A stretch of 34,756 bases of DNA from Tetragenococcus halophilus subsp. flandriensis (GCF_030161475.1 NZ_BSUG01000025.1:1-34756); one strand, 5' to 3'. Positions 7,965 to 16,710 are shown, counted from the first letter of the stretch. Notes: a model not told the origin generated them from the letters alone. Numbers and translations are program-made.

Positions 7965-9080
7965 TTGGTTACTTCATATCATCGTCCAACAAAAGCAGTG
8001 ATCGACTTAAATGCTATTGAGCAAAATATCGCACAAGAAAAACAACGTCATCCAGATAAAGAAATCTTTGCTGTCGTTAAAGCAGATGGTTACGGACACG
8101 GGGCGGTTTCTGTAGCGAAAGTTGCTTTAAAAGCTGGCGCTCAAGGATTTTGTACTGCTACACTTGATGAAGCCATGGAATTACGCCGTAGTGGGATCAC
8201 ACAGCCTATTCTTATTTTAGGGATTATTTCTCCAGCTGATGCAGCATTAGCTGCAGCTTATCATTTATCTGTACCAGTGGCAGAGCTTGAGTGGTTGAAA
8301 GAAGCAGCTGTGTACTTAAAGGATAGTTCTTTGACACTACATTTACATATTAAAATAGACACTGGCATGGGTCGAATCGGTTTTTTAAATGCAGAAGAAA
8401 CAACACAAGCACTAGAAGTCATTGAAAAAGAACAGAACTTTTATTGGGAAGGTATTTTTACGCATTTTGCTACGGCTGATCAAGAAGATGTACAATATTT
8501 TCAAGCCCAGAGCCGTTATTTTAATGAGATACTAAATACTTTACCTTATCAACCTAAATATGTTCATACGGCCAACAGTGCAACTGCTATGTGGCATCAG
8601 GACGTAGGAAATATGGTTCGTCTGGGTATAGCAATGTATGGGTTAAATCCTTCCGGAACAGCACTTACTTCTACTTATCCTTTATACCCAGCACTCTCTT
8701 TAGTTTCAGAGATTGTTCAAACAAAAAAATTACCTAAAGGCTATGGTATTGGTTATGGTAAAACTTATGAAACAAAAACTGAGGAGTGGATTGCTACCAT
8801 ACCGATTGGTTATGCCGACGGGTTTACTCGTGATTTGCAGGGATTTCATGTGCTGATTAACGGTGAATTCTGTGAAGTTGTAGGACGTGTTTGCATGGAT
8901 CAAATCATGGTACGTTTGCCTGGAAAAATAAAAGATGGTACAAAAGTAACCTTAGTGGGAAAAGATGGAACAAATGAAATCACCTTGCAAGATATCGCTA
9001 CATATAAGGGTACAAATAATTATGAAGTGGCTTGCTTAATTTCAAATCGTGTACCAAGAGAATATGTAGAAAAAGGATGA
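7965..9080 (+). CDS. alr: alanine racemase
   Basis: Interconverts L-Ala and D-Ala with PLP and supplies D-Ala to Ddl. The 371-residue protein has the PLP-lysine motif [11 protein letters not shown] with Lys39, the TGMGRIGF barrel motif, and the second catalytic residue in GYGKTY (Tyr264). CMDQIMV marks the C-terminal beta domain. TTG start with AAGGA about 8 nt upstream. The stop is only 5 nt before the mazF start, so the two are translationally close. Confidence 0.97.
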   Translation: MVTSYHRPTKAVIDLNAIEQNIAQEKQRHPDKEIFAVVKADGYGHGAVSVAKVALKAGAQGFCTATLDEAMELRRSGITQPILILGIISPADAALAAAYHLSVPVAELEWLKEAAVYLKDSSLTLHLHIKIDTGMGRIGFLNAEETTQALEVIEKEQNFYWEGIFTHFATADQEDVQYFQAQSRYFNEILNTLPYQPKYVHTANSATAMWHQDVGNMVRLGIAMYGLNPSGTALTSTYPLYPALSLVSEIVQTKKLPKGYGIGYGKTYETKTEEWIATIPIGYADGFTRDLQGFHVLINGEFCEVVGRVCMDQIMVRLPGKIKDGTKVTLVGKDGTNEITLQDIATYKGTNNYEVACLISNRVPREYVEKG

Positions 9081-9085
9081 AGTCT

Positions 9086-9457
9086 ATGATAAAACGTGGA
9101 GAGATTTATTACGCAGATTTATCTCCAGTTGTAGGGTCAGAACAAGGCGGTATTCGTCCTGTTTTGGTTATTTCTAATGATTTGGGTAATTATTTTAGTC
9201 CAACAGTTATTGTTGCTGCAGTAACCGCGAAGATGGAAAAAACAAGTCTACCTACACATATCGGTATTGAGAAAACGACGAAAGGTTTAGATAAAGATTC
9301 AGTTATTTTGTTAGAGCAGATTCGAACGGTGGATAAGTCCCGTTTAAAAGAAAAAGTGTGCGTTTTAGAAGAAGGAACAATGGAAAAAGCGAATGAGGCA
9401 TTAAAAGTTAGTGTTGGCATCGATGTAGTTGTTAATGAAGAAGGCCTCAGTACATAA
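9086..9457 (+). CDS. MazF/NdoA (EndoA) endoribonuclease toxin, no adjacent antitoxin
   Basis: The 123-residue protein closely matches the Bacillus NdoA (EndoA) pattern: [20 protein letters not shown], then GIRPVLVI with Arg24 and AAVTAK with Thr47. These correspond to the catalytic Arg25 and Thr48 of the Bacillus enzyme, which cuts single-stranded mRNA at specific short sites. In-frame ATGs at 9077 and 9086 are both possible; MIKRG matches family starts and AAGGA sits 8-9 nt upstream. In Bacillus the antitoxin NdoAI (EndoAI) gene lies between alr and the toxin gene. Here only 5 nt separate alr and mazF, so that gene is absent locally. Catalytic residues look intact, so an unlinked antitoxin or low activity must be considered. 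Confidence 0.93.
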   Translation: MIKRGEIYYADLSPVVGSEQGGIRPVLVISNDLGNYFSPTVIVAAVTAKMEKTSLPTHIGIEKTTKGLDKDSVILLEQIRTVDKSRLKEKVCVLEEGTMEKANEALKVSVGIDVVVNEEGLST

Positions 9458-9473
9458 AAAAGCAGGTGAAAAC

Positions 9474-9764
9474 TTGGGGTATCTCGTTGTCATTCTTATG
9501 ATTGGATTATTATTGTCATTAATTTTTAAACAAATTTGGCAATTTTTCTTTAAAACAAGAAAGCAAGGGATTTATGGTTACTATTTGCTGGTGGAAAAGC
9601 AAAAGGAAAATAATTTAGGGAAATTCTATGGCATCTTTCAGCAAGGAGAAAAAGAATATCAACTTGAATTAGCATTTTCTATGTACATACATTTACAAGT
9701 ACCACAAAGAGGATACTTACATGCTGAAAATGGCAAAGTATTAACATTTAAAACAGAGGAGTGA
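9474..9764 (+). CDS. small single-pass membrane protein of unknown function
   Basis: A 96-residue protein with one strong N-terminal membrane segment (GYLVVILMIGLLLSLIF, about residues 2-18), a short basic stretch, then a soluble part of about 60 residues containing YGYYLLVEKQKEN and GYLHAENGKVLTF. The tail faintly recalls DUF2500-type proteins, but I cannot assign a family. Start uncertain: TTG 9474 has AGGTG 6-7 nt upstream, while ATG 9435 or TTG 9429 would overlap mazF and lack a clear ribosome site. It lies between mazF and proC with tight spacing, so it should be co-transcribed. No antitoxin-like features (ribbon-helix-helix or AbrB fold) are visible. Confidence 0.6.
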   Translation: MGYLVVILMIGLLLSLIFKQIWQFFFKTRKQGIYGYYLLVEKQKENNLGKFYGIFQQGEKEYQLELAFSMYIHLQVPQRGYLHAENGKVLTFKTEE

Positions 9765-9769
9765 TTGAT

Positions 9770-10582
9770 GTGAGACATCGTATCGGATTTTATGGCGCGG
9801 GGAATATGGCGCAGGCAATCATTGCAGGCTTAGTTGGTTCTAATATTTATAAGAAAGAAGAAATTTTTGTTTATAATCATCGTTATGAGCCAACTTTGCA
9901 AGCAGTAGAAAAAAAATATGGTATTCAGGCAATAATAGATGAAAAAGAATTGTTTGAACAAACAGATTTAGTTATTTTAGCAGTCAAACCAGCAATCTTG
10001 GTTCAAATACTTCCTCGAATAAAAACATATTTGCAAGAAGAACACCTGCTTGTATCAATTGCAGCTGGTGTTAGTATTCAACAAATTGCCGAGTTAACTG
10101 GACCGCATAAAATTATTCGTGCGATGCCTAATACGCCTGCGATGGTCAATGAAGCGATGACTTCTATTTCACCAAATGAATTGGTTTCTGATGAAGAAAC
10201 ACAAGTTGTCTTAGATGTATTCAATAAATTTGGCAAAGCTAAAGTTGTTTCAGAAGAAGTTATTGATGCTGTTGTAGGTGTCTCCGGTTCAGCGCCCGCT
10301 TATGTTTATTTGTTTATCGAAGCTTTAGCAGATGGGGCTGTAGCAGAAGGATTGTCTCGAGAGAATGCTTACGAATTTGCCAGCCAAGCTGTTTTAGGCG
10401 CAGCCAAAATGGTAGCAGAAACTGGCAAACATCCAGCTGAATTAAAAGATATGGTCACTTCACCCAAAGGAACAACCATTGCTGCTGTTCAATCTCTAGA
10501 GGAAAGTAATTTTCGAGCAAGTGTCATAAAAGCTGTGAAAGCTGCTGCTAATAAAAATCATGAGATAGGTAAAGAAGATTAA
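9770..10582 (+). CDS. proC: pyrroline-5-carboxylate reductase
   Basis: Catalyses the last step of proline synthesis, reducing pyrroline-5-carboxylate with NAD(P)H. The protein has the Rossmann motif GFYGAGNMAQAI near the N-terminus, the RAMPNTPAMV segment, and the ProC signature GSAPAYVYLFIEALADGAV. The length of 270 residues is typical. GTG 9770 is preferred because AGAGGAG lies 8 nt before it; GTG 9761 would add three residues and overlap the upstream stop. It ends the acpS-alr operon and is followed by a terminator. Proline is also a compatible solute, so its place beside the opuC genes may be meaningful or chance. Confidence 0.95.
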   Translation: MRHRIGFYGAGNMAQAIIAGLVGSNIYKKEEIFVYNHRYEPTLQAVEKKYGIQAIIDEKELFEQTDLVILAVKPAILVQILPRIKTYLQEEHLLVSIAAGVSIQQIAELTGPHKIIRAMPNTPAMVNEAMTSISPNELVSDEETQVVLDVFNKFGKAKVVSEEVIDAVVGVSGSAPAYVYLFIEALADGAVAEGLSRENAYEFASQAVLGAAKMVAETGKHPAELKDMVTSPKGTTIAAVQSLEESNFRASVIKAVKAAANKNHEIGKED

Positions 10583-10588
10583 GATACA

Positions 10589-10638
10589 AAAAAATCGAGC
10601 GACTTTACATTGAAAAGTAAAGCTGCTCGATTTCTTTT
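10589..10638. terminator. bidirectional terminator between proC and opuCD
   Basis: AAATCGAGC at 10592-10600 pairs with GCTCGATTT at 10624-10632. An inner stem pairs CTTTAC with GTAAAG. A-rich and T-rich flanks allow function for both converging genes. Confidence 0.85.
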
Positions 10639-10654
10639 TATGCTAGTGTCTATA

Positions 10655-11326
10655 TTAAGTTTTACTCGTACGACTTGATGGATCTAGTCGGTGTTCAATG
10701 AGTCCTAATAGCCAGTCAGTTAAAATTGACATTAGTGCAGTCGGCAGCGCACCAGCCAGAATAATTGCGGCGCCGTCAGTCGCATTTGTACCACGAACGA
10801 TAATATCACCTAAACCGCCTGCGCCGACAAAAGTCCCGATTGCAGTAATTCCAATGGAAACCACTAAGGCGTTTCGCAGCCCTGCCATAATGACAGAAAT
10901 TGCTAAAGGCAATTCAACCATATAGAGCCGTTGCCAGGAGGTCATCCCCATGCCTTTACCTACATCCAAAATATTCTTGTCTACTTGCGTCATTCCTGTA
11001 TAGGTATTTTTAATAATAGGTAATAATGAGTATAAAAATACGGTGATGATAACCACGTTGACCCCTAGACCAAAGGCAAACATTAACATAGATACCATGG
11101 CTAAATGAGGGACAGTTTGGATAATATTTGAAACACGAACCACCCAACTAGCTAAGGTTTTTCGTTTTGAGATCATAATCCCGATAGGAATTCCTACTAT
11201 CGCCGCAAATATTACACCATAAACGGAGATTAAGAAGTGACGAACAAACTGAGAAAAAACGTAACTTCCGTTTTCTTGAAAATAATAAATAAATTGTTCC
11301 ATTAAGTTCATTTGACTCATATCCAT
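10655..11326 (-). CDS. opuCD: compatible-solute ABC transporter permease (OpuCD-like)
   Basis: A 223-residue integral membrane subunit with about five or six helices and the binding-protein-dependent permease loop near GMGMTSWQRLYMVELPLAISV, where the EAA-type motif couples to the ATPase. It is paralogous to the other permease of this operon (both have SLLPIIKNTYTGM-like and GAGGLGDII-like segments). It is the last gene of the CA-CB-CC-CD order of Listeria and Bacillus OpuC/OpuB importers. ATG start with GAGGAG upstream. Substrate (betaine, carnitine or choline) not resolved by sequence. Confidence 0.88.
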   Translation of the reverse strand: MDMSQMNLMEQFIYYFQENGSYVFSQFVRHFLISVYGVIFAAIVGIPIGIMISKRKTLASWVVRVSNIIQTVPHLAMVSMLMFAFGLGVNVVIITVFLYSLLPIIKNTYTGMTQVDKNILDVGKGMGMTSWQRLYMVELPLAISVIMAGLRNALVVSIGITAIGTFVGAGGLGDIIVRGTNATDGAAIILAGALPTALMSILTDWLLGLIEHRLDPSSRTSKT

Positions 11327-11332
11327 CTTATA

Positions 11333-12253
11333 TCACTCCTCATCTTCGAAATAATTGTTTTGTTGTAAAAAGCGTTCAGCTACAATAGAAGGTTCAACTA
11401 AATTATTGTCGGATTGATAGTTCATTTCCTGCATAGTTTCTGTATCAATCTTACCCGCTAAACGATCGATAGCTTCTTTTACTTCGGGATCTCTTTGCGC
11501 TAATTCGTCATTTATGATGGGAGAAGCATCGTATGGCGGGAAGTATTGTCGATCATCTTCTAGCATGACAAGGTCATAACTTGCAACACGTCCGTCAGTT
11601 GAATAACCTAATACCACGTCCATTCGATGGGCTGCTACAGCATCATAAACTAATCCAATCTGCATAGGATAAATTGAATCAAATTCAAAACCGTATTCTT
11701 GCGTAAACCCTGGGTAACCATCACCTTCACGTGTCATCCACGCCCGATCGGCCCCAACGGTCAATTCGTCAGCGACATCTTCTAAATCACTTACTTTTTC
11801 TAGGTCATATTCTTCTGCTGTGTCTTTACGTACTAGAAAAACATAAGTATTATCAAAGCCATAAGATGCCATCCAATCTTGATCATAGCGTTCTTTAAAT
11901 TCTTTTTGTACGATATCTAAGGCTTTGTCAGGATCTTTTTCTGGAGGCAAGAGTAAGGTAGAAGCAACATCTGTACCCGTATAACGAGTAGAAGAGATGT
12001 CTGCGTCTCCATTCATCATGGCTTCATGGTTAATATTCGTTGTTCCTAAATTATTAATGATCGTCGTTTGTTTATCTGTATAATGTTCAACCATTCCGGC
12101 AACTATACTAGCTAATATCTGTGACTCGGTAGTAATACCGCCAGTAATAGAAACAGTATCTTCTGATTGATTTGACGCTAGTCCTGGAAAGGAACAACCG
12201 GCTAATAAAAACAGCCCACCTAAAAATAAAATAAGTTTCTTTATTTTTTTCAT
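11333..12253 (-). CDS. opuCC: compatible-solute ABC transporter substrate-binding lipoprotein (OpuCC-like)
   Basis: The 306-residue protein has a lipoprotein signal: KK, a hydrophobic core, then LAGC with lipidated Cys20. The mature part belongs to the OpuAC/ProX-type quaternary-amine binding proteins, with SITGGITTESQILASIVA, NLGTTNINHEAM and YGFDNTYVFLVRKDTA. It should capture quaternary amines at the membrane surface. Its ATG overlaps the upstream permease stop by 4 nt, indicating translational coupling. Aromatic binding-cage residues cannot be placed without alignment. Confidence 0.9.
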   Translation of the reverse strand: MKKIKKLILFLGGLFLLAGCSFPGLASNQSEDTVSITGGITTESQILASIVAGMVEHYTDKQTTIINNLGTTNINHEAMMNGDADISSTRYTGTDVASTLLLPPEKDPDKALDIVQKEFKERYDQDWMASYGFDNTYVFLVRKDTAEEYDLEKVSDLEDVADELTVGADRAWMTREGDGYPGFTQEYGFEFDSIYPMQIGLVYDAVAAHRMDVVLGYSTDGRVASYDLVMLEDDRQYFPPYDASPIINDELAQRDPEVKEAIDRLAGKIDTETMQEMNYQSDNNLVEPSIVAERFLQQNNYFEDEE

Positions 12254-12891
12254 TGTTCACTTTCCCCCCTTAAAGAAATTGGCGTAAGGAATGTTTCCAA
12301 TTTTTCCAATAAGTAATCGACGATTATCGCCAGTAAAATTGCAGGAACTGTACCACCAATGATAAGTTCTGGTTGGTAATTATCTAGTCCACTAAAGATA
12401 AGTACCCCTAAACCACCAGCACCGATATAAGAAGCAAGTGTCGCCCAAGCAATGACATAAGTTGTTGCTAGACGTACGCCAGCCATAATGGTAGGTACTG
12501 AGATAGGCAATTCCACACTTATAATTGACTGGATATTAGTCATTCCCATTCCTTTTGCAACATCAACATAGTTGGGATCTACATTTTCCATACCGATATA
12601 AGTATTACGTAAAATCGGCAGTAGTGAATAAATAAATAATGCAATGATCGCAGGTGTGCGACCTACACCAAAAAATGGAATCATCAAAGTCAGTAAGGCA
12701 AGCGCTGGAATGGTTTGTAACGCACTGGCAATACTGATTACAACGCCAGCAATTTTATTTGTTCTTGTCAATAAAACACCTAAAGGAATGGCAACTATAG
12801 TTCCTAAAAGAATTGCTAAAAAAGAAATCACAATGTGTTCAAATAGATTCCCTATTAATTGTGAACCGTATTCTGAAAAGAAGGCTTGCAT
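12250..12891 (-). CDS. opuCB: compatible-solute ABC transporter permease (OpuCB-like)
   Basis: A 213-residue permease with several hydrophobic helices and the coupling-loop segment AKGMGMTNIQSIISVELPISV. YIGAGGLGVLIFSGL is typical of OpuCB/OpuBB proteins. ATG start, with AGAGGAGG overlapping the end of the ATPase gene 3 nt upstream. It should pair with the other permease and two ATPases in the importer. Confidence 0.9.
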   Translation of the reverse strand: MQAFFSEYGSQLIGNLFEHIVISFLAILLGTIVAIPLGVLLTRTNKIAGVVISIASALQTIPALALLTLMIPFFGVGRTPAIIALFIYSLLPILRNTYIGMENVDPNYVDVAKGMGMTNIQSIISVELPISVPTIMAGVRLATTYVIAWATLASYIGAGGLGVLIFSGLDNYQPELIIGGTVPAILLAIIVDYLLEKLETFLTPISLRGESEQ

Positions 12892-12894
12892 AGT

Positions 12895-14067
12895 CTAGAC
12901 CTCCTCTGTTTCTTCTGGCTTAAATGACTCGGCTGCATCCTTAATTGATTGTTCTTCTCCCCATAAGACATCATAGACGATATCTACTAACGTAGCCCGG
13001 GTTAAGATACCCACAACTCGCTGTTTATCGTCGATAACAGGGACATATTTTAATCCCCGTTTTAAAATACGTTGTAAGGTATTACGTAAAAGAGTATCTT
13101 CTTTTACAGAAGAAACATCTGTTTTAATAATGTCACCCACACTTGTTGTGCGATCGCTTCTTCGATTGATTGTTTCGATATCAATGAAACCTTTTAAGAT
13201 TTCGCGATTATCTGTGACAAGTAGGGTGTCTACTCGTTTTTCACGCATCAAGGTGATAGCTTCTTGTATTGATTTTTCGGAAGTGATCGTAACGGCCGTT
13301 GTCATTACATCTTTGACTAAAGTGTTATCTGGTTGTGCCTGCATCAAACGATCCTCGCCTAATAATTCTTCTACAAATTCATCTGCCGGATTGTGTAAAA
13401 TATTTTCTGGCGTATCATATTGAATGACTTTTCCTTCACTCATAATTGCGACATGATCGGCTAGTTTTAAAGCTTCGTCCATATCGTGGGTTACAAAAAT
13501 GATTGTCTTTTTTAACCGTTTATTTAAATCTTTAATGAGATCCTGTAAAGAATCGCGTGTGATTGGATCTAAAGCACCAAAGGGCTCGTCCATTAGGATA
13601 ATATCTTGGTCAGCTGCTAACGCGCGTATAACCCCGATACGTTGTTGTTGTCCACCCGATAGTTCGTTTGGATAACGATCTAGCATCTCTTCTGGCATCT
13701 CCACCAACTTGATTAGACGTTCTGCGGTTTTATTGCGTTCTTCTTGTGGTGTTTTTAATAATTTTGGCACCACAGCAATATTATCTCGGATAGTCATATG
13801 TGGCATCAAACCGATATTTTGAATAACATAACCAATTCTACGCCGAAGTTCTACTGGGTTGATATCGGTCACATCTTTACCATCGATTAAAATTTTTCCT
13901 TTTGTTGGGTCAGTCATACGATTGATCATTCGCATAGATGTTGTCTTCCCGCTTCCACTTGTGCCGATCAAACATGCCATTTCTCCTGTTTCAACGGTAA
14001 AGGAGATATCGTCGACGGCTTTTTTCCCGCCTTTATAGATTTTTGATACATCTTGAAATTCAATCAA
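12895..14067 (-). CDS. opuCA: compatible-solute ABC transporter ATPase with CBS domains (OpuCA-like)
   Basis: The 390-residue ATPase powers the importer. Motifs: Walker A GTSGSGKTT (about 35-43), signature LSGGQQQR, Walker B ILMDEPFGALDP, and H-loop THDMDEA. The C-terminal third has two CBS domains (for example DVMTTAVTITSEK and GLKYVPVIDDKQRVVGIL). In OpuA-type importers these sense ionic strength, and in some Gram-positives they bind c-di-AMP. The start is likely TTG 14067 (protein begins MIEFQDVSKIYKGG), 8 nt after GAGGG. GTG 14076 and TTG 14082 are upstream alternatives. It is the first gene of the operon and divergent from queA. Confidence 0.93.
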   Translation of the reverse strand: MIEFQDVSKIYKGGKKAVDDISFTVETGEMACLIGTSGSGKTTSMRMINRMTDPTKGKILIDGKDVTDINPVELRRRIGYVIQNIGLMPHMTIRDNIAVVPKLLKTPQEERNKTAERLIKLVEMPEEMLDRYPNELSGGQQQRIGVIRALAADQDIILMDEPFGALDPITRDSLQDLIKDLNKRLKKTIIFVTHDMDEALKLADHVAIMSEGKVIQYDTPENILHNPADEFVEELLGEDRLMQAQPDNTLVKDVMTTAVTITSEKSIQEAITLMREKRVDTLLVTDNREILKGFIDIETINRRSDRTTSVGDIIKTDVSSVKEDTLLRNTLQRILKRGLKYVPVIDDKQRVVGILTRATLVDIVYDVLWGEEQSIKDAAESFKPEETEEV

Positions 14068-14109
14068 ATTTTCCACCCTCAAACTTTTTTATTTAAAACG
14101 CTATAATAT

Positions 14110-14139
14110 ATAATATGCATAAAACTTGAAAAAATACAA
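14110..14139 (-). promoter_or_regulatory. candidate opuC promoter with overlapping TATGCATA palindrome
   Basis: On the minus strand TTGTAT (14134-14139) is followed after 18 bp by TATTAT (14110-14115). The perfect palindrome TATGCATA at 14114-14121 overlaps the -10 and recurs at 14260-14267. The rest of the 405-bp gap 14068-14472 is AT-rich with no convincing gene. Confidence 0.45.
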
Positions 14140-14346
14140 CCGTTAAATTCAAAAAAACAAACATTTATGTCTTTTTGAAATGATAAAATGATTGATTTAC
14201 GAACGAATGAACAGGAAACATTAAAAATAATTTGTTTAAAGCTTATATTTAGTAAGAAATATGCATAAATAATATTTTAACTAAAAGTAACATTTTTATG
14301 GACAAAGTTACAAAGAGAATAGGGCTTATACTACTGTATCTATTTT

Positions 14347-14439
14347 TTGACTGTTATACAGAAGATCTATATCTTTATTATAACACAATTTTATAAATAG
14401 AATGGTAAGCTTTGAAGCAAGGAAAAAAAGTGCTAAAAT
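14347..14439 (+). promoter_or_regulatory. two candidate promoters for queA
   Basis: Upstream pair: TTGACT (14347-14352), 17 bp, TATCTT (14370-14375). Downstream pair: TTGAAG (14412-14417), 16 bp, TAAAAT (14434-14439). The second is better placed, about 30 bp before the start codon. Confidence 0.5.
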
Positions 14440-14472
14440 GTAAAACAGACTGTGTAGAAAAGAGTGAAAACA

Positions 14473-15504
14473 ATGTTAACTACAGAAGATTTTGATTTTG
14501 ATTTACCCGAAGAATTAATCGCGCAAACACCATTAGAAGATCGTACAAGTTCTCGTCTATTAGTATTAGATTCAAAGACTGGAAATTTACAAGATAAGCA
14601 TTTTTATGACATTATCGATGAGTTAAATCCTGGAGACGCTCTGGTTATGAACGATACAAGAGTATTGCCCGCTCGTTTATATGGAGAAAAAGAAGAAACA
14701 GGCGCACATCTTGAAGTCTTATTGTTAAATAACACTGAAGGTGACGTTTGGGAAACCTTAGTAAAGCCTGCTAAACGAGCTAAAGTAGGCACACAAATTA
14801 CTTTTGGCGATGGTCGTATAAAAGCGGTAGTAGAAGAAGAACTAGACCATGGTGGACGAATGGTTCGTTTTAGTTATGAAGGTATCTTTTTAGAAAACTT
14901 AGAAGCTTTAGGTGAAATGCCACTGCCTCCTTATATCAAAGAAAAGTTGGATGATCCAGAACGTTATCAAACGGTTTATGCTAAAGAAAATGGTTCGGCT
15001 GCAGCACCAACAGCTGGACTGCATTTTACCCAAGAGTTATTAGATAAAATTCAGCAAAAAGGGATTGAACTTGTATACTTAACACTACATGTTGGATTAG
15101 GCACCTTTCGTCCTGTGAGTGTTGAAAATATTGAAGATCATGATATGCACAGTGAGTTTTATCGTTTAACAGATGATGCGGCAGACCGTTTGAATCAAGT
15201 AAGAACAAATGGTGGAAAAGTTGTTGCTGTAGGAACGACTTCTATTCGTACGCTTGAAACGATAGGGACAAAATTTAATGGAGAGATTAAAGCAGATAGC
15301 GGTTGGACGGATATCTTTATCACGCCGGGTTATCAATTTAAAGTTGTTGATGCTTTTTCTACTAACTTTCATTTACCTAAATCCACACTTGTGATGATGG
15401 TTAGTGCTTTTGCTGGTAGAGACAACATATTAAACGCTTATCAACACGCGATTGAAGAGCGTTATCGTTTCTTTAGTTTTGGCGATGCGATGTTTATTAA
15501 ATAA
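14473..15504 (+). CDS. queA: S-adenosylmethionine:tRNA ribosyltransferase-isomerase
   Basis: Builds epoxyqueuosine by moving the ribosyl part of SAM onto preQ1 in tRNA. The 343-residue protein starts [20 protein letters not shown], as in most QueA. It also has [29 protein letters not shown] and [10 protein letters not shown], and [10 protein letters not shown] at the end. The in-frame GTG at 14464 adds three residues; I take ATG 14473 from family starts. tgt, the preceding pathway step, lies 1.3 kb downstream on the same strand, with a convergent DUF975 gene between. Confidence 0.97.
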   Translation: MLTTEDFDFDLPEELIAQTPLEDRTSSRLLVLDSKTGNLQDKHFYDIIDELNPGDALVMNDTRVLPARLYGEKEETGAHLEVLLLNNTEGDVWETLVKPAKRAKVGTQITFGDGRIKAVVEEELDHGGRMVRFSYEGIFLENLEALGEMPLPPYIKEKLDDPERYQTVYAKENGSAAAPTAGLHFTQELLDKIQQKGIELVYLTLHVGLGTFRPVSVENIEDHDMHSEFYRLTDDAADRLNQVRTNGGKVVAVGTTSIRTLETIGTKFNGEIKADSGWTDIFITPGYQFKVVDAFSTNFHLPKSTLVMMVSAFAGRDNILNAYQHAIEERYRFFSFGDAMFIK

Positions 15505-15510
15505 AAAAAT

Positions 15511-15568
15511 AAAACCAAATGGCTTCACGTTTATCGGTAACGATGATGGGGAGGCGTTTGGTTTTTTA
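15511..15568 (+). terminator. terminator after queA
   Basis: AAAACCAAA at 15511-15519 pairs with TTTGGTTTT at 15557-15565, enclosing a second stem GCTTC/GAGGC, with a T-run at the end. Confidence 0.85.
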
Positions 15569-15606
15569 TTAGAGTAACTGAGGTGAGATTTATCCAACCT
15601 TCTACT

Positions 15607-15800
15607 ATTGTTTTTATAGAGTGAATAAACAAGTGTATTTACTTTTATTGTTCATTCACCATATGAACGAACAATATTTTTGTTTTTTATTGGTTGTTCA
15701 CTACATGAACAACCAACGTTTTTGCGTTTTATTACTCATTCAATCTATGAATGAACAATATTTTTGACTCTTATTGTTTGTTCACTTTTTAAATCAGCAT
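15607..15800. repeat. tandem array of dyad units, 42-bp period
   Basis: Left arms begin at 15647, 15689, 15731 and 15773, spaced exactly 42 bp; a decayed unit begins at 15607. Left arms: ATTGTTCATTCA, ATTGGTTGTTCA, ATTACTCATTCA, ATTGTTTGTTCA. Right arms, for the first three: TGAACGAACAAT (15664-15675), TGAACAACCAAC (15706-15717), TGAATGAACAAT (15748-15759). Each is a 12-bp stem around a 5-nt spacer, with 10 or 11 of 12 positions matched, and is followed by a T-rich stretch ending in TTTTTG. The fourth unit has lost its right arm. The gap 15505-15910 holds this array, the queA terminator and the DUF975 terminator, and no gene. Confidence 0.85.
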
Positions 15801-15858
15801 TTTTCATTTCTCATCATAACGCTTTGGATAAAATTTTGTTAATTTTAAGGGCAAAAAA

Positions 15859-15890
15859 TAAGACAGCACTTTAGAAAGTGCTGTCTTACT
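15859..15890 (-). terminator. terminator of the DUF975 gene
   Basis: AAGACAGCACTT pairs with AAGTGCTGTCTT around a short loop. On the minus strand the stem is followed by TTATTTTTT. Confidence 0.88.
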
Positions 15891-15910
15891 AACATTTATA
15901 GTCATTTCAT

Positions 15911-16609
15911 CTACTCTTTAGGTAAGTTATCATAAAAAGCTGCTTTTGTAGCGTAGATATAAGGCATTAACCAAAGATAACCAATTCCCAAAGTAAGGAA
16001 AGAAAGAATATGCCAACCGATAAAACTTAAATCCAAGAAAAATAATTTTGCTTTAAAACCGTCCATTAAATGACGACTAGCAGTAATAGAGTCAAGATAA
16101 CGAGGGGTTTGGCCTGTTTCTTCATAAGTATCGTAATAGATAAAATAACTTTGTGAATAAGAATAACTTTTGATGATACCTGGAATGACAAGCAATAACG
16201 TCCACAAAAATTGAAATATTGCCGTCAGCAAGTAAATAACAAGAACTGCTAAAGCATAAGGAGCACGAAAAGTCCGGAAAACATCCTTAAATGGACGGAT
16301 AATTTCCTTTTTCCCTCGCAAGACGTCCAAAAATGTCCAACTTATAGCTACGGTGAAAAAAGCAGTGACAAGCCCAGAAATAAAGCTTGAAGAACCGCTA
16401 CTCGACCCATCAGAACCAGTAGTAGTATAAGGATTTGCTTCATTTATAAACTGGAAGTTTTGGCTGAGAAATAATATAGCAGGTATTGTGATAATTGCGA
16501 TTACAGCAAGTATAATTAGCACAGGGACTAAGTTCATTAAAACACTTTCTTTCCAGCGGCCCTTTAGCATTTGTCTAGCTTCAGCGCGTAATTCAGCGTT
16601 CGATTTCAT
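15911..16609 (-). CDS. DUF975 family integral membrane protein
   Basis: A 232-residue protein whose N-terminus (NAELRAEARQMLKGRWKESV) is characteristic of DUF975: a short amphipathic start followed by several membrane helices. About five hydrophobic segments are visible, with a Gly/Ser-rich loop around residues 65-78 and a cytosolic loop near WTFLDVLRGKKE. ATG start with GGAGGG upstream; a TATACT -10 lies about 50 bp before it. It runs against queA and tgt. Function unknown in the family; a link to envelope stress or export is only a guess. Confidence 0.85.
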   Translation of the reverse strand: MKSNAELRAEARQMLKGRWKESVLMNLVPVLIILAVIAIITIPAILFLSQNFQFINEANPYTTTGSDGSSSGSSSFISGLVTAFFTVAISWTFLDVLRGKKEIIRPFKDVFRTFRAPYALAVLVIYLLTAIFQFLWTLLLVIPGIIKSYSYSQSYFIYYDTYEETGQTPRYLDSITASRHLMDGFKAKLFFLDLSFIGWHILSFLTLGIGYLWLMPYIYATKAAFYDNLPKE

Positions 16610-16710
16610 AAAAACCCTCCTTTATCTGTTTAGATATTGTTATCTTATAAATAGTATAACAGAGGGCGATAAAAAGCAAAACTAAGAAGTATCAATAGTA
16701 TCTTTGGATA

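Noticed and set aside
15607-15800. CRISPR array
   Set aside because: Units are imperfect palindromes joined head to tail with no unique spacers of constant length, and no cas genes are present.
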